Shown piece after piece: positions 25,343 to 33,592 of a stretch of 51,135 nucleotides of DNA. The stretch is from Vibrio rhodolitus. GTDB lineage: Bacteria > Pseudomonadota > Gammaproteobacteria > Enterobacterales > Vibrionaceae. Under the pieces are notes generated by a model. It was not told where the DNA came from and did no database searches. It saw nothing but the letters and a program-made list of their open reading frames with translations. The translations under genes and the position numbers were made by a program. Each line of letters opens with the position of its first letter. Position 1 is the first letter of the stretch. The stretch is from positions 237 through 51,371 of the forward strand of contig NZ_QLYZ01000027.1 of the NCBI RefSeq assembly GCF_003350325.1. The letters run 5' to 3'.

Positions 25343-26305
25343 TTACTGTTCTACTGTGTATTCAAACTCAGGAACAGAAATATCTACGCGACGGTTCTGT
25401 GCACGACCTTCGCGAGTGTCATTGCTCGCAATAGGGTTGCTCTCACCTTCACCGCTCACTGTCATGCGGCTTGGATCGATACCACGCTCAGCAAGCACAT
25501 CAGCGACTGCTTGAGCGCGTTTTTCTGACAGCATTTGGTTGTATTCTGCCGCGCCAGATGAATCTGTATGGCCAACAATTGTCACTTGCGCTTGAGGGTA
25601 ATCATTTAGCAGTTGCACTAACTCATCCAATTTGCCCGCACTTTCTGGTTTAAGTTGCGTGCTGTTAAGCGCAAATGTTTCTGTATCTAGCAGGGTCGCT
25701 TCAAATGTTTTGGTCATCACAACGGTCTCAACCACTTCTTCGACCATCACTTCTTCTTCAACCACTGGCTCTGGCTGAGCCTCATCGTTGCCACCGAAGC
25801 TGTAAGCAAAACCAATTGATGCAGTGTTAGCAAACGCACGAGTAACATCGTTATTGATGTCTGTTAGTGCTTGGTATTCAACGCGTACTTTACCGTTTTC
25901 AATCACGTCAAATTCAACACCTACCGCGCCAAGGAATGACTCATCACTCTTATCACCGTAGTTGACGTAGGCACCACCAAACTTACCGTATACATCTACT
26001 GCATCAGTCAAGCCAAATGTGAGTTTTGGAGCTAGAGTAAATGCATCCACGCTGTCATCGTTCAAACCAGCCGCAGTAAATTTACCTAGGTAATCCCAAC
26101 CAGCTTCTAGTGCCAGGAAGTCGTTAAACTCGTAACCACCGAAAATACCACCAGATGCCGAATCGTCGTCACTACATGGCTGACTTGCCACACACTCATC
26201 ATTGAGCCAAGAGTAGCCAGCTTTTGCACCTAAGTAAGGGGCTGCGTTTGCCGCGCCTGCCGCCATTGCAAACGTTGCTGAAATTGCCACTGCTAATTTT
26301 TTCAT
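25343..26305 (-). CDS. ompA: OmpA-family outer-membrane protein
   Basis: A 320-residue protein with a 21-residue signal peptide (ending GAANA), an eight-strand beta-barrel (about 22-190) ending with IGFAYSFGG, and an acidic linker rich in E and V. The C-terminal OmpA peptidoglycan-binding domain (about 205-315) has VTIVGHTDSSGAAEYNQ and NDTREGRAQNRRVDI. It anchors the outer membrane to the cell wall. A disulphide may form in the first loop between the Cys residues of ECVASQPC. It stands next to gltX, as in V. cholerae. The 360-bp upstream region suggests a long regulated leader. Confidence 0.94.
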   Translation of the reverse strand: MKKLAVAISATFAMAAGAANAAPYLGAKAGYSWLNDECVASQPCSDDDSASGGIFGGYEFNDFLALEAGWDYLGKFTAAGLNDDSVDAFTLAPKLTFGLTDAVDVYGKFGGAYVNYGDKSDESFLGAVGVEFDVIENGKVRVEYQALTDINNDVTRAFANTASIGFAYSFGGNDEAQPEPVVEEEVMVEEVVETVVMTKTFEATLLDTETFALNSTQLKPESAGKLDELVQLLNDYPQAQVTIVGHTDSSGAAEYNQMLSEKRAQAVADVLAERGIDPSRMTVSGEGESNPIASNDTREGRAQNRRVDISVPEFEYTVEQ

Positions 26306-26668
26306 TTTACATTCCTTTATCCACTGTCTTTAATTTGTGAAACCTATACTGATCTCACCTTGCCACACATCTCATCGCTAAAGTTCACCACTTTAGCCAT
26401 TGAGCCTTCACCCCAAACGCGATGAAAAGTGTTAGCTTGATCACAGTGCTATTATCCATGAAACTGCATACTTTATCTGTTTCATATCTGCAAAATAACA
26501 TTACCTTACTGATTTAAAACAAAAAATTGAATAATTCGACAGCAATCAGCTTTGTGTGTGACACGAATAAACGTAGAACAAGAAACGGTAAAACGCCAAA
26601 AATACGCAGCGTAAAAAAAACCGCAGCTCAATGGCTGCGGTCTTTGTAGCTATAATTAGCAATAGACG
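26306..26668. other. Intergenic region ompA-gltX
   Basis: 363 bp without a gene. It contains the gltX terminator (26620-26641) and an inverted repeat GCTAAAG/CTTTAGC at 26377-26397 that would form a hairpin in the ompA leader. A -10-like GATAAT at 26451-26456 (minus strand) would give a leader of roughly 140 nt. A regulated leader fits the known small-RNA control of Vibrio OmpA, but no pairing site can be assigned by eye. Confidence 0.5.
26620..26641 (-). terminator. Terminator of gltX
   Basis: The stem ACCGCAGC/GCTGCGGT is followed on the minus strand by TTTTTTT. It lies 28 nt after the gltX stop. Confidence 0.9.
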
Positions 26669-28093
26669 TTATGCGTTTGCTTCGCGCTCTGCGATAAATT
26701 CTAGTGCCATCTTGATGCGAGCAACACAACGCTCTTGACCAACAAGCTGCATTACAGCGTCAACTGATGGAGATTGACCACCGCCAGTCACTGCTACACG
26801 TAGTGGCATACCGATTTTACCCATACCGATTTCTAGATCAGCACAAACATCAGCGATCATTTGGTGAAGGTTTTCAGTCGTCCATTCAGTAATTGCTTCT
26901 ACTTTTACCAGTGCCGCTTCTAGTGGCTCTTTAGCAACACCGCGCAGGTGCTTCTTCGCTGCGCCAGCTTCAAACTCAGAGAAGTCTTCGTAGAAGTAAC
27001 GGATTTGCTCAGCAAGCTCTACTAGCGTGTTACAACGCTCGCCGACAAGCTTGATCACTTCAGTAATCGCTGGGCCGTTGTCTTTGTTGATGCCTTGTTG
27101 ATCAAGGTGCCATTGTAGGTGTTTCGCTACATACTCAGGCTCAGAGGTCTTGATGTAGTGGTTGTTCAACCAAAGTAGCTTATCAGTGTTAAATGCAGAC
27201 GCTGATTTAGAGATTGCATTTAGGCTGAAGAACTCAATCATCTCTTCTTGAGAGAAGATTTCTTGGTCGCCATGAGACCAACCTAGACGCACTAGGTAGT
27301 TATTTAGTGCTTCTGGTAGGTAACCCATATCACGGTATTGCATTACAGATACCGCGCCGTGACGTTTAGACAGTTTTGCACCGTCATCGCCAAGGATCAT
27401 TGCACAGTGAGCAAATGTCGGTACTGGTGCTCCTAGCGCTTCGTAAATGTTGATTTGACGAGGCGTGTTGTTGATATGGTCTTCACCACGGATTACGTGT
27501 GTGATACCCATATCCCAGTCATCAACTACTACACAGAAGTTGTATGTTGGCGCGCCATCAGTACGACGGATGATAAGATCATCCATTTGCGTGTTGCTGA
27601 TTTCGATACGACCACGGATTTGGTCTTCAAATACTACGCTGCCTTCTTTCGGGTTACGGAAACGGATAACGCATGGATCGCCATCTTTTGCCGCTTCGTT
27701 CGCTGCTTTGATCTTTGGATGGTTCGCATCGTAACGCGCCATCTCTTTGTTCGCCTCTTGCTCCGCGCGGACTTCGTCTAGTAGCTCTTTAGATGCGTAA
27801 CATTTGTAAGCTTTGTCTTGTGCCAGTAGCACATCAACCATTTCGTTGTAACGGTCAAAACGTTGAGTTTGGAAGTAAGGACCTTCGTTCCACTCAAGAC
27901 CTAGCCATTCCATACCTTCCATGATCGCATCAACCGCTTCTTGAGAGTTACGCTCAAGATCCGTGTCTTCGATACGTAGAACGAATTCACCTTTGTTGTG
28001 TTTAGCATATAGCCAAGAATATAGTGCTGTACGAGCACCACCTACGTGAAGGTAGCCTGTTGGGCTTGGTGCAAAACGAGTTTTAACCGTCAT
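26669..28093 (-). CDS. gltX: Glutamyl-tRNA synthetase
   Basis: A 474-residue class I aminoacyl-tRNA synthetase that charges tRNA-Glu in the cytoplasm. The ATP-binding HIGH-type motif is FAPSPTGYLHVGG (residues 7-19). The KMSKS-type loop is AKLSKRHG near residue 239. The C-terminal anticodon-binding region contains GMGKIGMPLRVAVTGG. Length is typical. It is a single-gene unit with its own terminator, divergent from copA. Confidence 0.97.
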   Translation of the reverse strand: MTVKTRFAPSPTGYLHVGGARTALYSWLYAKHNKGEFVLRIEDTDLERNSQEAVDAIMEGMEWLGLEWNEGPYFQTQRFDRYNEMVDVLLAQDKAYKCYASKELLDEVRAEQEANKEMARYDANHPKIKAANEAAKDGDPCVIRFRNPKEGSVVFEDQIRGRIEISNTQMDDLIIRRTDGAPTYNFCVVVDDWDMGITHVIRGEDHINNTPRQINIYEALGAPVPTFAHCAMILGDDGAKLSKRHGAVSVMQYRDMGYLPEALNNYLVRLGWSHGDQEIFSQEEMIEFFSLNAISKSASAFNTDKLLWLNNHYIKTSEPEYVAKHLQWHLDQQGINKDNGPAITEVIKLVGERCNTLVELAEQIRYFYEDFSEFEAGAAKKHLRGVAKEPLEAALVKVEAITEWTTENLHQMIADVCADLEIGMGKIGMPLRVAVTGGGQSPSVDAVMQLVGQERCVARIKMALEFIAEREANA

Positions 28094-28257
28094 GTAAAAT
28101 ACCTTGATTGTCTAAATGACTGCACTAGAGAATTTCAGTGCCAAAATTGGGCGTTATTTTATACGCAAGTGCGCCTGCGTGCTAGGGTATCGCGGTGTTT
28201 TTTGCTCACGATACTCTTCACCTTATGTCTGCTAGCTAAATTCCCCAATTTTATCTA

Positions 28258-28288
28258 TTGACCTTACCCTTGAGGGAAGGTTTATCCT
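28258..28288 (+). promoter_or_regulatory. CueR-type MerR-family promoter of copA
   Basis: The -35 TTGACC (28258-28263) and -10 TATCCT (28283-28288) are separated by 19 bp, the long spacer characteristic of MerR-family activation. The spacer carries a dyad with outer arms ACCTT (28261) and AAGGT (ending 28281) and inner CCC/GGG. This is the arrangement of the E. coli copA promoter under CueR. cueR itself is not in the window. Confidence 0.88.
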
Positions 28289-28316
28289 CAATCATAGTCA
28301 AAATTGAGGATTAGCG

Positions 28317-31022
28317 ATGAACACATTCGATATACCACTACAGGGTTTAAACTGTATGGGCTGTGCACGCAAAGTGGAAAAACAGCTCAATGACCACCTT
28401 GACGTGACGATATTAGATCTTTCGCCGACTTCAATCCGTCTAGAATCAGACGCTTCCTTTCATGCCATTGCTGAGCAAATAGAATCATTAGGTTATCACG
28501 CAGGTGTACATAAACAGTTTACGCTGAGCGGGCTCAACTGTGGTAAGTGCGTCAAGAAACTCACCGACCACCTTGCCAACAACGATGCGATAAGCAATCT
28601 ATCTGTGAGCAAAACCGAGCTTTCACTTTACACCTTACTCTCTGATCAGCGCATCATCGAGTTGGTTGCTGAAGTTGGCTATCAAGCCTCACTTGAGCTC
28701 GTGGATAGTGAACTTGAACAATCCGCGACGCCTGAAATCGCGCAAGACAATCATAGCTTAGCGGACAACGATGCCACTGCAACTGCCGTTAGCAGCATCA
28801 ATTTGCTCATCAGCGGTATGACTTGTGCCAGTTGCGTCTCATCGGTAGAAAAAACGTTACTTGCGGTTGACGGTGTCAGCAAAGCACAAGTCAACCTTGC
28901 CGAGCAAAGTGCGATTGTGTTTACCACTGACGCCGAACTTAGTTCACAAGCGCTGCTCCAGGCAGTGGCGAAAGCTGGCTATAGCGCACAAATCATTGAT
29001 GATCCGAAAACTCAGCAGCAAAAGCAGCTAGAACAACAGCAACAAATTCAAGCTCACCACAAACGCAGCGCCTGGATTGGACTCGCTGTGGGCGGACCTT
29101 TGATGGCATGGGGCGTGCTCGGCGGTAATATGATGATCCGCAATAGCAGCGATCAATGGCTTTGGGGGGTAATTGGTGTGATTTGCTTATGGCTGCTGGC
29201 AACGGCTGGTCGCAGCTTTTTCACCAACGCTTGGCTCGCACTAAAACACGGACGCGCCACCATGGACACGCTCGTTGCATTAGGCACAGGCTCGGCATGG
29301 CTGTTTTCAATGCTGATCGTGCTACTACCAAATTGGTTCCCTGTCGCGTCACGTCATGTTTATTTTGAAGCCAGCGCCATGATCATCGGTTTGATCTCGC
29401 TGGGTCACTATATTGAGGCGAAAGCCAAAGCCAACACCACTCGCTCATTACAAGCGCTGATCGACCTACAGCCAAAATCAGCAACATTAGTCACCGACAG
29501 TGGCGACCAAGAGATTGCGGTAGAACTGATTGAACAAGGGATGCATTTGCGCATTAAACCGGGTGAAAAAGTACCTGTTGATGGTCTCGTCATCGCCGGG
29601 CACTCGTACATTGATGAGTCGATGCTCACTGGTGAGCCAATGCCCGTCGATAAGCAAGTCGATAGCGAAGTCTCTGCCGGCACGCTTAACCAAGACGGCA
29701 GCTTAGTGATTCAAGCCACCAGCGTCGGGCACGATACAATGTTGGCGCGCATTATCAGTTTGGTACGCCAAGCACAGAGCAGCAAACCGGCTATCGCCAA
29801 ACTTGCCGACCAAATTTCAGCGGTCTTTGTCCCCGTCGTCGTGGCAATTGCGATTGTCGCCGCATTAGTTTGGTATGCCGTCGGTCCTGATCCAAAAGCA
29901 AGTTACATGTTGGTCGTAGCAACCACGGTACTCATCATCGCTTGTCCTTGTGCTTTAGGCTTAGCAACGCCACTCTCTGTCACTGTTGGGGTGGGTAAAG
30001 CGGCTGAAATGGGTATCTTGATCCGAGATGCAGATGTGCTGCAATCGGCGAGTAAACTGGATTGTGTGGTGTTTGATAAAACAGGCACGCTGACGCAAGG
30101 CTCTCCGAGTGTCGAGCAAGTCTTTGCCGTTAATGATGATCAACTCGGCTTATTATCTCTAGCAGCCAGCTTAGAGCAACACTCCGAACACCCACTGGCG
30201 AAAGCGATTGTCGAGCAAGCCAAACTTCAAGGTGCATCGCTAGTTAGCGTCGATAATTTCGACAACATGCGCGGTCGCGGCGTACAAGCCGAATGGCAGG
30301 GGCAACAAATTTCTGTCATCTCATTACCGTATGCACAAAGCATTGGTATTGACCTCAAACCATTTGCTACAGAGCTGCAACAATGCCAAAACAATGCTTG
30401 GACAACCGTTATTGTAACTAAAGGTGACATTGCACAAGGTGTGATTGCTATTGCTGACCCAATTAAATATGATGCCGCCGCCGCAATTTCAGCACTCAAA
30501 TCAATGGGCATCACACCTGTGATGTTAACAGGTGATAACCAAACTGTTGCCGACGCGATAGCTGCGCAGCTCGGTATTGAGCAGGTTATCGCTCAGGTCC
30601 TGCCTGATGAAAAAGCGAACCATATTCAAAAGCTCAAAGCGCAAGGATTAACCGTCGCCATGATTGGCGACGGGGTAAATGATGCGCCAGCTTTGGCGCT
30701 TGCCGATATTGGTATCGCGATGGGTAGCGGCAGTGACGTCGCCATCGAGAGTGCGCAAATGACACTATTGAACTCGTCACCACTGGCGGTCGTAAAAGCT
30801 ATCGAGCTGTCTAAAGCGACCGTGAAAAACATGAAACAGAATTTGTTTGGAGCGTTTATTTATAATTCTCTAGGCATTCCAATTGCTGCCGGTGTTTTAT
30901 ATCCAGCATTTGGCTTTTTACTCAGCCCGGTAGTGGCGGGAGCAGCAATGGCGCTCTCATCAATTACTGTGGTGAGCAATGCAAACCGACTACGATTATT
31001 TGAAACGACGCATCGTTCCTAG
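28317..31022 (+). CDS. copA: Cu(+)-exporting P1B-type ATPase
   Basis: A 901-residue inner-membrane copper pump. It has three N-terminal metal-binding modules with CxxC pairs at 13/16, 75/78 and 170/173; the first two are preceded by LN rather than the usual MT. The transport motif Cys543-Pro-Cys545 lies in the sixth membrane helix. The phosphorylation site is Asp587 in DKTGT, followed by the HP motif in SEHPLAKA and GDGVNDAP. It exports Cu(+) to the periplasm. The upstream CueR-type promoter implies copper induction. copG follows 8 bp later in the same operon. Confidence 0.96.
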   Translation: MNTFDIPLQGLNCMGCARKVEKQLNDHLDVTILDLSPTSIRLESDASFHAIAEQIESLGYHAGVHKQFTLSGLNCGKCVKKLTDHLANNDAISNLSVSKTELSLYTLLSDQRIIELVAEVGYQASLELVDSELEQSATPEIAQDNHSLADNDATATAVSSINLLISGMTCASCVSSVEKTLLAVDGVSKAQVNLAEQSAIVFTTDAELSSQALLQAVAKAGYSAQIIDDPKTQQQKQLEQQQQIQAHHKRSAWIGLAVGGPLMAWGVLGGNMMIRNSSDQWLWGVIGVICLWLLATAGRSFFTNAWLALKHGRATMDTLVALGTGSAWLFSMLIVLLPNWFPVASRHVYFEASAMIIGLISLGHYIEAKAKANTTRSLQALIDLQPKSATLVTDSGDQEIAVELIEQGMHLRIKPGEKVPVDGLVIAGHSYIDESMLTGEPMPVDKQVDSEVSAGTLNQDGSLVIQATSVGHDTMLARIISLVRQAQSSKPAIAKLADQISAVFVPVVVAIAIVAALVWYAVGPDPKASYMLVVATTVLIIACPCALGLATPLSVTVGVGKAAEMGILIRDADVLQSASKLDCVVFDKTGTLTQGSPSVEQVFAVNDDQLGLLSLAASLEQHSEHPLAKAIVEQAKLQGASLVSVDNFDNMRGRGVQAEWQGQQISVISLPYAQSIGIDLKPFATELQQCQNNAWTTVIVTKGDIAQGVIAIADPIKYDAAAAISALKSMGITPVMLTGDNQTVADAIAAQLGIEQVIAQVLPDEKANHIQKLKAQGLTVAMIGDGVNDAPALALADIGIAMGSGSDVAIESAQMTLLNSSPLAVVKAIELSKATVKNMKQNLFGAFIYNSLGIPIAAGVLYPAFGFLLSPVVAGAAMALSSITVVSNANRLRLFETTHRS

Positions 31023-31030
31023 AGGTATCT

Positions 31031-31474
31031 ATGACTCTTAAAACTATTACTTTTGCTCTACTGATGGGTACAACAGCAAGCGCTTGGGCTGCAGATGTCA
31101 TCAACCACAAATCCCCTTACTGTGGTTGCTGTACTGAGTGGACTAAGCATATGCAAGATGCAGGGTTCACAGTAGAAGAGAAGCTGCATGATGATATGAA
31201 TGCAGTAAAACAGAAGCTAGGTTTAGATCTTAAACTAGCATCTTGCCACACCGCAGAAATTGGTGGCTTTGTATTTGAAGGTCATATCCCTGCAGACGAT
31301 ATCAAAGCCTTCCTAGCCAATCCGCCAAAGAATGCGAAAGGTCTTGCAGTACCAGGGATGCCAATGGGCTCACCAGGTATGGAATATGGCAACGAGAAAG
31401 ACTCATACTCAGTCTACGCCTACAATGAGCGCGGTCAGGTATTTGAATACCGCCACTACCAAGGCAACCGCTAA
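31031..31474 (+). CDS. copG: CopG, periplasmic DUF411 copper-resistance protein
   Basis: A 147-residue DUF411 protein with a signal peptide ending ASAWA. The metal-binding Cys-rich motif SPYCGCC has Cys at 31, 33 and 34. A second motif SCH is at residues 71-73, and a Met-rich segment (VPGMPMGSPGM) lies near residue 110. V. cholerae CopG, encoded next to copA, is needed for copper resistance, and DUF411 proteins bind multiple copper ions with these cysteines. It is 8 bp after copA and ends at a strong terminator, so the two are one copper-induced unit. Confidence 0.9.
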   Translation: MTLKTITFALLMGTTASAWAADVINHKSPYCGCCTEWTKHMQDAGFTVEEKLHDDMNAVKQKLGLDLKLASCHTAEIGGFVFEGHIPADDIKAFLANPPKNAKGLAVPGMPMGSPGMEYGNEKDSYSVYAYNERGQVFEYRHYQGNR

Positions 31475-31481
31475 TAAAATC

Positions 31482-31508
31482 AAGCCTCGCAATTGCGAGG
31501 CTTTTTTA
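31482..31508. terminator. Terminator of copAG, also facing hemH
   Basis: An 11-bp palindromic stem AAGCCTCGCAA/TTGCGAGGCTT is followed by TTTTT on the plus strand. The minus side has a weaker T-rich tail, so it may also stop hemH. Confidence 0.9.
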
Positions 31509-31529
31509 TCTCTGTAATCTTGCCGCTTA

Positions 31530-32492
31530 CTAGCGATGCTGATTGACTAACTCAACCATCATTTCGATGTGGAGCTGGTCCTCATTTAAGCATGGAATAA
31601 AGTTAAAGCTCTCGCCTCCATGTTCTTTGAACAATTCCTGCACTTCGCCAGAGATCTCTTCTAGCGTCTCTAAACAGTCAGCGGCGAACGCGGGTGTCAT
31701 AATGTCGAGCGATTTGATGCCTTTACCCGGCAACGCTTCAATCGTCTTATCGGTATAAGGCTGTAGCCACTCTTCTCGACCAAAACGCGATTGGTAGGTC
31801 ATGCTAATTTGATCGTCGCTCAGCCCAAGTTCTTGCTGTAATAATTTCGTGGTTTGCTCGCAGTGCTGAGGATAAACATCCCCATTGTCAGCATAACGCT
31901 TCGGAATGCCGTGATACGAACAGACCAAATACTCAGACTGCCCTTTCTCTTGCCAAGAGCGACGCACGCTATCTGCTAGTGCTTTAATATACAAAGGGTG
32001 ATCGTGGTAATCACGAATAAAGCGATACGCTGGGATCTCAGCCATTTGCTTAAAAGCTAGCGTCAGTGCATCTGACACTGCGGCGGTGGTCGTGGCTGAA
32101 TATTGTGGATAAAGCGGCAACACAATCACCTCTTCAACACCTTGCTCCACCAGACGAGTTACCCCAGATAACACACTTGGATTGCCATAAGTCATACCTA
32201 GTGCCACTGGAATGTCGAGTTGCTCGGCAAGTTTAGCGGCTTGTCTTTGTGAATAGACCATCAATGGCGAACCCTCATCCATCCACACCGATTGATAGAG
32301 TTTTGCCACCTTAGGCGCACGGATAGGTAAAATAATGCCATGTAAGACAGGACACCAAAGCCAACGCGTTGTGTCCACCACACGTTTGTCATGAAGAAAT
32401 TGGCTTAAAAAGCGCTTAACTGCTGGAGCAGTCGGCTCATCAGGTGTACCTAGGTTGACCAGCAATACGCCTTGTTTTTTATTTTTGTTCAT
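31530..32492 (-). CDS. hemH: Ferrochelatase
   Basis: A 320-residue enzyme that inserts Fe(2+) into protoporphyrin IX at the last step of haem synthesis. It carries GVLLVNLGTPDEPTAPAVK at the N-terminus, the catalytic-His motif CSYHGIPKRY near residue 195, and YQSRFGREEWLQPYT and TPAFAADCLETLEEI in the C-terminal half. It follows adk on the same strand with 149 bp between them, including the adk terminator. The adk-hemH neighbourhood is conserved in Vibrio and enterics. Confidence 0.96.
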   Translation of the reverse strand: MNKNKKQGVLLVNLGTPDEPTAPAVKRFLSQFLHDKRVVDTTRWLWCPVLHGIILPIRAPKVAKLYQSVWMDEGSPLMVYSQRQAAKLAEQLDIPVALGMTYGNPSVLSGVTRLVEQGVEEVIVLPLYPQYSATTTAAVSDALTLAFKQMAEIPAYRFIRDYHDHPLYIKALADSVRRSWQEKGQSEYLVCSYHGIPKRYADNGDVYPQHCEQTTKLLQQELGLSDDQISMTYQSRFGREEWLQPYTDKTIEALPGKGIKSLDIMTPAFAADCLETLEEISGEVQELFKEHGGESFNFIPCLNEDQLHIEMMVELVNQHR

Positions 32493-32590
32493 TGCATCCC
32501 ATCAATTTAGTTGGCCAAGCTGTTGTTTACGCAATACCGAAAATTTTAGTTCAGTATTGGCATGACTTTTTTACTTGAGCAGAAAAGAAA

Positions 32591-32615
32591 AAGCGACCCT
32601 AAGGTCGCTTCTACT
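32591..32615 (-). terminator. Terminator of adk
   Basis: The stem AAGCGACC/GGTCGCTT is followed on the minus strand by TTTTTCTTTTC. It lies about 30 nt after the adk stop. Confidence 0.88.
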
Positions 32616-32641
32616 ATAGCAATTTTTTCTCAGCGAGAGAA

Positions 32642-33286
32642 TTAAGCTAGTGCTTTCTCGATGTCTGCACTTACTTCAGCAACTTGCTTAGTACCGTCGA
32701 ATTTAAGGTACTTAGTATTGCCTGCTTCTGCTTCTTTACCGTAGTAAGAGATAAGTGGTGCAGTTTGCTCATGGTAAACGCCTAGACGAGCACGTACTGT
32801 CTCTTCTTTGTCGTCATCACGAACTACTAGGTCTTCACCTGTTACGTCGTCTTTACCTTCAACTTTAGGTGGGTTGTACACAACGTGGTAAGTACGACCT
32901 GAAGGAAGGTGAGCACGACGACCAGCCATACGCTCAACGATTACGCTGTCCGCTACATCAAACTCGATAACGTAGTCTACGTTTACGCCCATCTCTTTTA
33001 GACCATCAGCCTGAGGAATTGTGCGTGGGAAACCATCTAGTAGGAAACCTTTCTCACAGTCATCTTGAGCGATACGCTCTTTGATTAGACCAAGGATGAT
33101 TTCATCCGATACTAGCTGACCAGCGTCGATTACAGCTTTAGCTTGTTTGCCAAGTTCTGTACCCGCTTTGATAGCTGCACGTAGCATGTCACCAGTAGAG
33201 ATTTGTGGAATACCGTATTTTTCCATGATGAAGTTTGCTTGCGTGCCTTTACCTGCACCTGGAGCACCTAGAAGAATGATGCGCAT
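32642..33286 (-). CDS. adk: Adenylate kinase
   Basis: A 214-residue cytoplasmic enzyme that interconverts ATP + AMP and 2 ADP. The P-loop GAPGAGKGTQA is at residues 7-17. The AMP-binding region has STGDMLRAAIKAGTELG and FLLDGFPRTIPQA. The lid (about 120-160) has GRTYHVVYNPPKVEG and lacks zinc cysteines, as in other Gram-negative enzymes. It lies between htpG and hemH as in V. cholerae. A long hairpin sits in its leader. Confidence 0.97.
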   Translation of the reverse strand: MRIILLGAPGAGKGTQANFIMEKYGIPQISTGDMLRAAIKAGTELGKQAKAVIDAGQLVSDEIILGLIKERIAQDDCEKGFLLDGFPRTIPQADGLKEMGVNVDYVIEFDVADSVIVERMAGRRAHLPSGRTYHVVYNPPKVEGKDDVTGEDLVVRDDDKEETVRARLGVYHEQTAPLISYYGKEAEAGNTKYLKFDGTKQVAEVSADIEKALA

Positions 33287-33592
33287 GATTTATCCTCTTT
33301 AAGATTAGAAATTTATACCGAAGCTCACAATCCGACGACTATGTCATTGCAAACGGTAAGTTTCGGTATATCACCATCAGATTTTGGGGATCGTAAATAG
33401 ATTGGCTATTCACAATAACAAGTTGCAGATTCTAACATAAATTGTCGTATCTACGACTCAAATAAGACTAAAGAATGCGATTTGCATAACCGGCATAAGT
33501 CACGTATTGCATAATTAGCTAAATCTTGATGTTTTATTTAGCTTTCAAATAAAAAGCCCGCATGATGCGAGCTTTTCACCGATTTTAACGCA
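33287..33592. other. Intergenic region adk-htpG
   Basis: 306 bp without a gene. It has the adk leader with a 9-bp inverted repeat TATACCGAA/TTCGGTATA (33314-33322 and 33362-33370) enclosing about 39 nt, and the htpG terminator at 33554-33574. The remaining A+T-rich part presumably carries the adk promoter; I cannot fix its elements. Confidence 0.6.
33554..33574 (-). terminator. Terminator of htpG
   Basis: The stem AAGCTCGCAT/ATGCGGGCTT with one G-T pair is followed on the minus strand by TTTTATT. It lies 19 nt after the htpG stop. Confidence 0.82.
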
